NCBI GenBank assembly: GCA_903825445.1
Contig: CAIKAS010000275.1
Span: 1-39,537 of the forward strand
Direction: 5' to 3'
From: an uncultured Acidobacteriia bacterium
GTDB taxonomy: Bacteria > Acidobacteriota > Terriglobia > Bryobacterales > Bryobacteraceae
DNA length: 39,537 nucleotides
Below, piece after piece: positions 33,208 to 39,537 of the stretch; within the stretch, counting starts at the first letter, position 1; the number at the start of each line of letters is the position of its first letter. Below the pieces are notes generated by a model, which was given only the letters and a program-made list of their open reading frames with translations, searched no databases and had not been told where the DNA came from. The translations under genes were made by a program, and so were the position numbers.

Positions 33208-34494
33208 CTACCGGATGAAGACTTTTGGATCCACCGACATTCCAGGGCGCAGCCGATGATCGTCGTTCTGGCCGGGATCGATATTGATGCGGACGGGAAT
33301 GCGCTGCACCACTTTCACGTAATTCCCCGTGGCGTTCTCAGGCGGCAATAAACTGAAGCGCGAGCCGCTCGCCCCGCCCACGGCCACCACCTTGCCCGCG
33401 TATTCCTTGTCGTCCGCATCCACGCTAAAACGAACCCGTTGACCCGGTGCCATGTGGCTCAGCTGCGTCTCCTTGAAATTGGCGGTGACCCAAATATCGT
33501 CAAGCGGGACCACGGCCATCAATTGCTGGCCTGGAGAAATGTTTTGCCCCAGCTCCACAGTCTTCTTACCCACAATGCCCGTTACCGGCGCCACAATCGT
33601 GCAATAACTCAAATTCAGCTGTGCCTGATCCAGCAGCGCTTTCCTTTGCGCCACCTGGGCCAATGCGGATCTCGCGCGCGATTCACTAACCGCCACCTGC
33701 TGCGGCGCCGTATTCGCGGATTCAATGGAAGCGTCCGCCTGCGTGATCCGCTGTTGGGCCTGATCTACCGCGCTCTGCGCCACCACGATGTTCTGCTCCG
33801 CCTCGCCCACTGCGGCGTTGCGGGCATCCAGAGTAGCCTGCGCGGCGGCAGCTTCCGCTACGGCGGTGTCATATAGCTGGCGCGGAATCTCGTTCTTATC
33901 CACCAGTAACCTGTAACGCGCAACGTCGTCGTTCGTCTTCTTTACATTGGCTTGTGCTTCCCTCACCTCCGCGCGCGCTGTTTCCAGGCGATCGCGGGCA
34001 GCGCTCAACTGGCGCTGAGTACCAAGCACGAATGCCGTTGCATCCTCGCGGCCTGAATGCGCCGTCTTGAGCTGACTGGCAGTGTTCGTCGTGGTGATGG
34101 GTATATCGATTCGCGAAGCTTCGAGTGCCGCTTCAGCGTCACGCAGATCCGCTTCCGCTTTCTCCACGGCAACCTGATAATCGCGGGGGTCGATTCTGAC
34201 CAGCACGTCACCGGCCTTGACAAACTGTTCGTCCTCGGCCAGCACCGTCGTGACGTTCCCCGTGATCCTCCCGCTGATCGAATTGATGTGTCCATCGATC
34301 TGCGCGTCATCGGTGTTCTCGTAAGTATTGAGATAGTTCCAGACGCGGACACCCGCGAAAGCAACACCCGCAATAATCACCAGCAATACGACAATGCGGA
34401 TCGCCTTATTGAGTCCGGATTTCCTGCGCAGAACCGCGCGGTCTCTCGCCAGGTCGGCCCCGTCATTCGCCCTTTCAGGCGCCTGTTCAGCCAT
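33208..34494 (-). CDS. HlyD/EmrA-family membrane fusion protein
   Basis: The 428-residue adaptor has one N-terminal membrane helix (IRIVVLLVIIAGVAFAGVRV, about residues 32-51) after a short cytoplasmic start. Then comes the lipoyl half-motif (GNVTTVLAEDEQFVKAGDVL), a long alpha-hairpin coiled coil (about 110-270, rich in Ala, Gln, Glu) and the second lipoyl half with beta-barrel (LNLSYCTIVAPVTGIVGKKT, VPLDDIWVTANFKETQLSHM). It links the MFS pump to the outer-membrane factor. The start is 1 base after the TolC-type stop. Confidence 0.92.
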   Translation of the reverse strand: MAEQAPERANDGADLARDRAVLRRKSGLNKAIRIVVLLVIIAGVAFAGVRVWNYLNTYENTDDAQIDGHINSISGRITGNVTTVLAEDEQFVKAGDVLVRIDPRDYQVAVEKAEADLRDAEAALEASRIDIPITTTNTASQLKTAHSGREDATAFVLGTQRQLSAARDRLETARAEVREAQANVKKTNDDVARYRLLVDKNEIPRQLYDTAVAEAAAAQATLDARNAAVGEAEQNIVVAQSAVDQAQQRITQADASIESANTAPQQVAVSESRARSALAQVAQRKALLDQAQLNLSYCTIVAPVTGIVGKKTVELGQNISPGQQLMAVVPLDDIWVTANFKETQLSHMAPGQRVRFSVDADDKEYAGKVVAVGGASGSRFSLLPPENATGNYVKVVQRIPVRINIDPGQNDDHRLRPGMSVDPKVFIR

Positions 34495-34495
34495 G

Positions 34496-35866
34496 CTACT
34501 TTACCTCCAGAAGTTTTTGAATCTGCTGCTCGGCGCCGCCAACAGCTCGCGCCAAACCGATCTTGGCAATATTGTGAGCAAAGAGTGCGGAAATCAGACT
34601 GTCATTGGCGCTCGCCACCGATTCCTGCGCCTGCACCACTTCAATGTTGTCCGTCACACCTGCTATAAACCGATCCTTAGCCTGCACCAGCGCCTCATTC
34701 GCGAGTTGCAGATTGTCCTGCGCCACGGCAACCTGATCCGCCGCCGTGTGAATATCCAGAAAGGCCGCCCTCACCTGGTAGTCAATCTGGCCGCCCAGGT
34801 CGGCAAGTTCCTCCTGGCGTTGCTTCAGCGCCGCTTGTGCGCGGATCAGATCGGCGCTGATGCGCCCCCCGTCAAAAACGTTGATATTTGCCGAAGCGAC
34901 AACGCCGAATGTCCCGTGGGAATCTGCCAGAGTGTAACCGACGTCGCCGTAATTGGCAGTGACGGTTGCGGTGGGATAACGTTCTCCATGCGCTGCTTTG
35001 ACACTGTCTTCAGCGGCACGCACACGTGACTTGTAGCTCTGATAATCCGGCCGCTGCGCCAAAGCTGTAGCCAGCGCCTGGTCCTGAGTGAATGAAGTGA
35101 ACGGCGCAAACGGGGCAGTTTCGGAGACATTAAACTCCTGTCCGGCGGGCAGACCGATCACTCGGCTCAGGGCCAGCTTGTCCTTGTCAAACTGATTTCT
35201 TTCCGCGCGCAGCCGTTGTTGCTGTTGCTTCAATTCCACCTGGGAGCGCAGAACGTCGATGCCTGCCGCCGTCCCTGCTTTTTGCTGGTCGACAGTGCGG
35301 TCATACAGCGCCTGTGCTGTCTCAACCTGCGCGCGAATTGCCTGTAGTCGCGAATCGTCGGCAATGATTTGAAGGTAAGCGCTGGCAGTCGCCTGAACCA
35401 CCAGATCCCTCGCATCCATCACAGAGAGTTGCGCGGCATGATTGCTTTCCTGGGCCGAGCGATAATTCTGGCGCGCGCTGTAATCGAAAGCATTCCAGGA
35501 GGCATTGGCGCGGGCGTCGGTATAGTGAAACGGCCCGGAGATTGGATTGATGTGGACGCCGGGGATCACAATATTGAATCCGAGCGTTTTCAGGTTCAGT
35601 TGTTCCTCAGTCTCACTGACGCCCGCGTGGAGTTCCGGCAGCAATGCGCTGAGCGCCTGAAGCCGCTGGCCCCGGGAGATCTCGCTTGTGGCATCGCTCA
35701 CCAGAAGGCCGAGATTCGCCTTCAGTCCGCGATCGAGCGCGTCCCGCAGAGTGAGCGCCAGCGGCGTCGATGTCGCGGTACCCGTCGGTACGCTGCCCTG
35801 AAACTGACCAGGTAAAGTTGAAGTAGTGATGAATCCCACAAACAGGTAAGCGCTCATCCGTTTCAT
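34496..35866 (-). CDS. TolC-family outer membrane efflux protein
   Basis: The 456-residue product starts at 35866 (MKRMSAYLFVGFITTSTLPG), giving a signal peptide; the frame runs open to 35956 but has no better start. GAGAGGAAA lies about 10 bases upstream. Two outer-membrane-efflux repeats are visible, with typical lines LTLRDALDRGLKANLGLLVS, SQVELKQQQQRLRAERNQFD and AKDRFIAGVTDNIEVVQAQE. It forms the outer channel of the efflux system with the two genes downstream and is the first gene of the operon. Confidence 0.92.
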   Translation of the reverse strand: MKRMSAYLFVGFITTSTLPGQFQGSVPTGTATSTPLALTLRDALDRGLKANLGLLVSDATSEISRGQRLQALSALLPELHAGVSETEEQLNLKTLGFNIVIPGVHINPISGPFHYTDARANASWNAFDYSARQNYRSAQESNHAAQLSVMDARDLVVQATASAYLQIIADDSRLQAIRAQVETAQALYDRTVDQQKAGTAAGIDVLRSQVELKQQQQRLRAERNQFDKDKLALSRVIGLPAGQEFNVSETAPFAPFTSFTQDQALATALAQRPDYQSYKSRVRAAEDSVKAAHGERYPTATVTANYGDVGYTLADSHGTFGVVASANINVFDGGRISADLIRAQAALKQRQEELADLGGQIDYQVRAAFLDIHTAADQVAVAQDNLQLANEALVQAKDRFIAGVTDNIEVVQAQESVASANDSLISALFAHNIAKIGLARAVGGAEQQIQKLLEVK

Positions 35867-35966
35867 AACTATCTGTTTCCTCTCACCCGGTTTTTTGGAG
35901 TACGGACAAGTCCGGATAGATTCAAGATTAGCTACTTTTGACTGGGGGGCGGGCAATCCTGTCCGC

Positions 35967-35985
35967 AGCCGCCTTTCAGGCGGCT
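35967..35985. other. Short GC-rich stem-loop in the gap between lipoprotein and TolC genes
   Basis: AGCCGCC (35967-35973) pairs with GGCGGCT (35979-35985) around TTTCA. Pyrimidine-rich sequence (TCTTCTTTC) follows on the plus strand only, opposite to the flanking genes, so its role as a terminator for the minus-strand Mla operon is doubtful. Confidence 0.35.
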
Positions 35986-36020
35986 TCTTCTTTCATACCC
36001 GGCTCTCCCCTCGTGCCCCG

Positions 36021-36620
36021 TTACCGCCGGCTGGCCAAAAGCTGGTCGATCTGTACAACCGCATCGGCCAGCACGTGCTGCAGATTCCGATCCAGCGATT
36101 GAACCACCTCCGGAACGGTTTTGCTGTTCACTGGTTCTTCCCGCTCAATGACGCGATCCCAAATACTGCGATTGGTCTTCCGGTCCACCAGTTCGATTTG
36201 CAACGAGATTCTGGTCTGAATTGACGCTCCATCCACTTCGTCAAACTCGTTGAGTTTCCCGCGAACCAGATAATCTCCCGTGCCAGAGCTCGTCGCTTCC
36301 ACCACCCGCTCGTACTTACCCGTGTTACGCAGCGCGCGAATCAGCGAGTTACGCACCATCAATCCAGGACGCTCGCCCCAGCGATGATATTCGTACGCCG
36401 CTGTCTCGTTCGATCCAATGCGATAACGTATGCGGCCATCCTGCATTGCTTCCGGAGTCGGGATATCGCCCACCAGCAGCGTAATGCCACTCGGCACAGT
36501 CTGATTGGTTGCTTGTGGAGCCGGCTCAACTGTGTAGTAGTGGATTGGCCTGGTGGCGGCGCAACCTTCAAGGAACAAAACAGCGGCAAGCGTCAAACAG
36601 CTTGAGAATCTCAGGCTCAT
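36021..36620 (-). CDS. ABC-transport auxiliary lipoprotein (PqiC-like)
   Basis: The 199-residue protein has a lipoprotein signal with lipobox LEGC (cysteine at residue 20), then a domain of the ABC-type transport auxiliary lipoprotein family, found next to MCE/Mla genes (IHYYTVEPAP at the start; LLVGDIPTPEAMQDGRIRYR and YLVRGKLNEFDEVDG within). It should sit in the outer or inner membrane facing the periplasm and help an MCE lipid transporter. It lies 13 bases after the MlaD gene and is the last gene of that operon. Confidence 0.88.
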   Translation of the reverse strand: MSLRFSSCLTLAAVLFLEGCAATRPIHYYTVEPAPQATNQTVPSGITLLVGDIPTPEAMQDGRIRYRIGSNETAAYEYHRWGERPGLMVRNSLIRALRNTGKYERVVEATSSGTGDYLVRGKLNEFDEVDGASIQTRISLQIELVDRKTNRSIWDRVIEREEPVNSKTVPEVVQSLDRNLQHVLADAVVQIDQLLASRR

Positions 36621-36633
36621 ATCGTTTTCCCTC

Positions 36634-37656
36634 TTATTTCGGTATGTCCCCGGGCTTCCGGTCCGTTGCCTTAATACCCCAAATCACACTCGATGGAGAG
36701 CGCATCAGCGTATCCGTGAGGATCCGCAGGTTTTCTGTCGCCATACGGATATTACTCAGTACCCCATCGATGTTGTCGGAATTCTGATCCAGCGCCGCAT
36801 TCAGGTCATTAAGCAGCGTAGATGACTTGGCGACAGCATCGCGCAATCCGGTCACGAAGGCGCGAATGTCGGGGCGGTTCTCCATAACGGTGGCATCCAC
36901 ATGTGAAAGCGTGTCGTTGGCTTTCGCTGTCGTGGCTTTCAGGTCGTCCAGCAGCGGTGTCAGCTTCGTGGTAACTTCCTGCACGTTAGTAAGACTGGCG
37001 GAGACTTTTGGGGCTGCGTCGGTGAGCATGCCATTCAGCCGGTCCAAAGAATCTGTCGCTTTCGGACGTACATCCGCCACCAGATGGTCCAGATTATTCA
37101 ACGAAGCCGCGATGTGGGCCCGATTACCGTCGCTCAGCAGATCGTTGGCGCGCGCGAGCGTAGTCTTCAGACCGTCCAGGTTCTGATCCAGCTTCTGCAT
37201 CGCCTTCTGGAAGTCCGGCAGCATTCCCTGGACGGCATCACCCAACTGCGGCAGCCCGAAGGCTTCAGCCGACGTCAGTACTGAATCCGGAGGCGCCAGT
37301 GCCGCGTGCTCAGTTCCAGTGGATATCTCTATGTAGTTATCCGACAGCGGTCCGAGCGTTGTGATCTTAGCGACGCTGTCGTTCTTGATAGGAGCATCAC
37401 GATTGACAATCATGTCGATCTCGATGCGCGTGGAGTTTATCGGATCCACCCGGACCTGCTGCACTTTTCCCACCATCATGCCCCCGTAGCGCACGGGCGC
37501 GCCCGGTTGCACACCGCCGGCAAATTTGAAATATGCGCGATGCGAAACAGTCGCGCCCACCAGCCCGCCCGAAAGCACGATCATGGTCCCGAGGAACAGG
37601 CCCCCCGCAATCAGGACAAACAATCCCACCAGCGTTCGTTCGCGCATCGCTTCCAT
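36634..37656 (-). CDS. MlaD-type MCE-domain protein
   Basis: MCE proteins form hexameric lipid-binding rings between the membranes. The 340-residue protein has one N-terminal membrane helix (LVGLFVLIAGGLFLGTMIVL) and the MCE domain (about 40-120), with ISTGT-like ending (NYIEISTGTEHAAL) and GAPVRYGGMMVGKVQQVRVD. A long helical region with repeated DxLN-type segments follows to the C-terminus (NLDGLKTTLARANDLLSDGN, LNNLDHLVADVRPKATDSLD). It is longer than E. coli MlaD (183 residues), as in many non-proteobacterial forms. The gene lies 3 bases after MlaF. Confidence 0.92.
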   Translation of the reverse strand: MEAMRERTLVGLFVLIAGGLFLGTMIVLSGGLVGATVSHRAYFKFAGGVQPGAPVRYGGMMVGKVQQVRVDPINSTRIEIDMIVNRDAPIKNDSVAKITTLGPLSDNYIEISTGTEHAALAPPDSVLTSAEAFGLPQLGDAVQGMLPDFQKAMQKLDQNLDGLKTTLARANDLLSDGNRAHIAASLNNLDHLVADVRPKATDSLDRLNGMLTDAAPKVSASLTNVQEVTTKLTPLLDDLKATTAKANDTLSHVDATVMENRPDIRAFVTGLRDAVAKSSTLLNDLNAALDQNSDNIDGVLSNIRMATENLRILTDTLMRSPSSVIWGIKATDRKPGDIPK

Positions 37657-37659
37657 AGT

Positions 37660-38457
37660 TCAGCCGATCCCTTCCGTGAACATTCGCATGTGGTCCACTT
37701 CATCGTCCTGCGTTGAATCCGCAATGCGGTCCAGAAACTGGCGCACCCTGGGATGCTGGCTGTCTCTGACTTCCCCTACCGGGCCGATCGCCGCGATATT
37801 CCCGCGATCCAGCAGGATCATGCGGTCGGCAATCAGGAACGCACTTGCCAGCTCATGAGTCACCACAACCATGGTCAGCGTGTAGGCTTTTTTGAGGCTC
37901 AGGATCAGGTCGTCGATTCCCGCCGCCGTGATGGGGTCAAGACCCGCCGATGGTTCGTCGAAGAACAAGATCTCCGGATCCAGCGCCATAGCCCGGGCGA
38001 ACGCCGCGCGTTTCTTCATGCCGCCGCTCAGTTGCGACGGGTTGTAATGCTCAAAGCCGCTCAGTCCCACCTGCTCCAGCTTGATTCGAACCATCACTTC
38101 AATCGTGCTCGGCTCGAGAGAGGTGTGCTCGAGTAATGGCAATGCAATATTCTCACCTACGGTCAGTGAGCCAATCAGTGCGCCTCCCTGGAACGCGATG
38201 CCGATTCGCTTGCGGATAGCGTCCATATCGTGATCGCCCGCCCGTGTGATGTCGACACCCTTGATTCGAACCTCTCCCGAAGCTGGTTTTTCGAGCCCAA
38301 GCAGGGTCCGGAGCAAAGTGCTTTTTCCCGAGCCAGACCCGCCAATGATCACGATAGTCTCGCCGCGCAGGATCTCGAACTCAAGGCCATGCAGCACCTC
38401 CCGGCCGTCATAGCCCACGCGCAAACCGGAGGCTTTTATTATTGGCTCGGAATTCAC
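37660..38457 (-). CDS. MlaF-type ABC ATPase
   Basis: The 265-residue ATPase starts at GTG 38457, overlapping the MlaE stop by one base (TAGTG) with GGAG 5 bases upstream; a longer open frame to 38601 lacks a good site. Walker A is GGSGSGKST (residues 39-47), the signature is LSGGMKKRAAFARAMAL with the MKKR feature typical of MlaF, Walker B is EILFFDEPSAGLDP, and the H-loop is in VVVTHELAS. It powers phospholipid transport by the MlaE permease. Confidence 0.93.
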   Translation of the reverse strand: MNSEPIIKASGLRVGYDGREVLHGLEFEILRGETIVIIGGSGSGKSTLLRTLLGLEKPASGEVRIKGVDITRAGDHDMDAIRKRIGIAFQGGALIGSLTVGENIALPLLEHTSLEPSTIEVMVRIKLEQVGLSGFEHYNPSQLSGGMKKRAAFARAMALDPEILFFDEPSAGLDPITAAGIDDLILSLKKAYTLTMVVVTHELASAFLIADRMILLDRGNIAAIGPVGEVRDSQHPRVRQFLDRIADSTQDDEVDHMRMFTEGIG

Positions 38458-39254
38458 TAAGCTCCACCCCCCGCGAGATAGAACAGCAGGGTGAAAACCA
38501 GATCGATCAGTACGACCAGAAGTATGGAAATGACCACGGCCGAAGTCGTCGATCGCCCCACCTCTTCCGCACCGGCTCCGGTTGAGAAACCCTCCTGGCA
38601 CCCAACAGCAGTGATCACAATCCCAAACACAAGACTCTTGACCACGCCGCTGGTAATGTCGCGCATCAGCAACGCATCGCGCGTCGCGAGCAGATAGCCG
38701 CTGAAAGTGTATCCCGCTCCGGCCACTCCAAACAATGCGCCGCCCAGCACTCCCATCAGGTCCGCCCAGATTGCCAGACAGGGCACCATCACGGCCATGG
38801 CAAGAAACTTCGGCACCACCAGAAATGCAACGGGATCGAGCGCCATGGTTTTCAGTGCATCCAGTTCCTCGGTCACCCGCATCGTTCCCACTTCCGCGGC
38901 AAACGCCGAGCCTGATCTCCCGATCACAACAATCGCAGTGATTAACGGACCCAGTTCCCGCGAAATCGAAATTGCCACCAGCGATGCCACCAGCTGCGTA
39001 GCGCCAAGTCGTTGTAATTCATAGGCGCCCTGCAGCGCGATGATTATTCCGACAAAGAACGTAATCAGCGTGACAATAGGAATCGCGCCAACGCCCGCAG
39101 CCATGGCTTCGTGGACCGCCCTACCCAGCATGCGCCTGCGCTTCAGCGGCGACAGGATCAGGAGCCGCAGCGAACTACCGCAAATTTCCCCAAGTCCGCC
39201 GACATATGCGACGCTTCGGTTGGTTGCCTCGCCCACCGCTGCCACCCACTGCAT
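38457..39254 (-). CDS. MlaE-type ABC permease
   Basis: The 265-residue protein has the MlaE fold with an amphipathic N-terminal helix and five membrane segments. Family marks are VGAIPIVTLITFFVGIIIAL, then QGAYELQRLGA, ISRELGPLITAIVVIGRSGS and AFAAEVGTMRVTEELDALKT. The last two are the most conserved in MlaE. Its ATG (39254) overlaps the STAS gene stop by one base (TAATG). It forms the inner-membrane core for lipid exchange between membranes. Confidence 0.94.
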   Translation of the reverse strand: MQWVAAVGEATNRSVAYVGGLGEICGSSLRLLILSPLKRRRMLGRAVHEAMAAGVGAIPIVTLITFFVGIIIALQGAYELQRLGATQLVASLVAISISRELGPLITAIVVIGRSGSAFAAEVGTMRVTEELDALKTMALDPVAFLVVPKFLAMAVMVPCLAIWADLMGVLGGALFGVAGAGYTFSGYLLATRDALLMRDITSGVVKSLVFGIVITAVGCQEGFSTGAGAEEVGRSTTSAVVISILLVVLIDLVFTLLFYLAGGGA

Positions 39255-39537
39255 TACGCGGTCCCTAATGCCTCTTGTTCGGTTTGGAAGATTCTGAAAA
39301 GCCGGAACACGTGTGTGAGCCGGAAAACCTCCTGGACCGCCGGGCTGAGACCGAACAACACGAATTGCATATTAAGCTTTTGCGAGTGCTTCAGAACTTC
39401 GATGAGAGTTGCGATCCCGGAACTGTCGATGTAGCGGATCGCCGCGAGGTTCAATGCCACGGTTGCGGCATTGGGCAAAGCCGCCAAAAGCGTATGTCGG
39501 AAGTCGGGCGAAGTTCCCAGGTCAACGTCGCCTTCCA
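39254..39537 (-). CDS. STAS-domain protein, MlaB-like (partial at window edge)
   Basis: The frame is open to the right edge, so the 5' end is missing. The visible 93 residues read EGDVDLGTSPDFRHTLLAAL and continue with IRYIDSSGIATLIEVLKHSQ, the STAS signature with the serine (DSSG) that is phosphorylated in anti-sigma factor antagonists. In Mla systems such proteins (MlaB) bind and support the ATPase. It overlaps MlaE by one base, which supports that role; a separate regulatory role is possible. Confidence 0.85.
   Translation of the reverse strand, partial: EGDVDLGTSPDFRHTLLAALPNAATVALNLAAIRYIDSSGIATLIEVLKHSQKLNMQFVLFGLSPAVQEVFRLTHVFRLFRIFQTEQEALGTA

Noticed and set aside
35967..35985. Terminator of the Mla operon
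   Set aside because: The pyrimidine-rich tail lies on the plus strand, while the operon runs on the minus strand.

Overview
The window looks like chromosomal DNA from an acidobacterium of the Solibacter/Bryobacter type. The best marker is a protein of the TIGR03435 family (22872-23612), which is expanded in that lineage. The degenerate integrase at the left end, the Tat-exported sugar isomerases and the Gly-rich secreted proteins agree with this. The DNA is GC-rich, genes are tightly packed on both strands, and no gene-free stretch exceeds about 250 bases. The assignment rests on recognised protein families, not on a database search.

Left end (1-1831): the 3' end of an unidentified membrane-protein-like ORF, then a broken tyrosine integrase lying just downstream of the tmRNA gene ssrA (minus strand). 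This is the usual layout of a genomic island inserted at ssrA. The integrase has two frameshifts and substitutions at two catalytic positions, so the island is probably fixed. A perfect 14-bp inverted repeat covers its ribosome binding site and start codon.

Housekeeping block (1877-9236): a solitary secretin (minus), an MscS channel overlapping a small SAM methyltransferase (plus), DusB, and the cell-shape operon mreB-mreC-mreD (minus). MreC carries a long Gly/Ala/Pro-rich tail.

Central block (9387-20862): a cytosolic Gfo/Idh/MocA dehydrogenase plus TIM-barrel isomerase pair; an orphan ABC ATPase overlapping a channel-like membrane protein; then a cluster of membrane protein, DUF4129, DUF4350, MoxR ATPase and DUF58 protein, followed by SpoIIM and RDD membrane proteins. 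A HigBA-type toxin-antitoxin pair sits inside this cluster.

Secreted carbohydrate locus (21051-29477): two paralogous Tat-exported TIM-barrel isomerases, two paralogous PQQ-type beta-propeller proteins, a DUF1080 (3-keto-disaccharide hydrolase family) protein, a SIS-domain sugar-phosphate isomerase and the TIGR03435 protein. Four of the exported proteins, of three unrelated folds, carry long Gly-rich insertions sharing a GGRGGSGRGGG-like motif. Together they suggest an extracytoplasmic sugar-processing system and are the most interesting part of the window.

Right end (29621-39537): a GNAT acetyltransferase, a small outer-membrane barrel candidate, a tripartite efflux operon (TolC-type, HlyD/EmrA-type, EmrB-type MFS) with a cytidylate-kinase-like gene attached, and an Mla-type lipid transport operon (STAS protein, MlaE, MlaF, MlaD, lipoprotein) that runs off the right edge.
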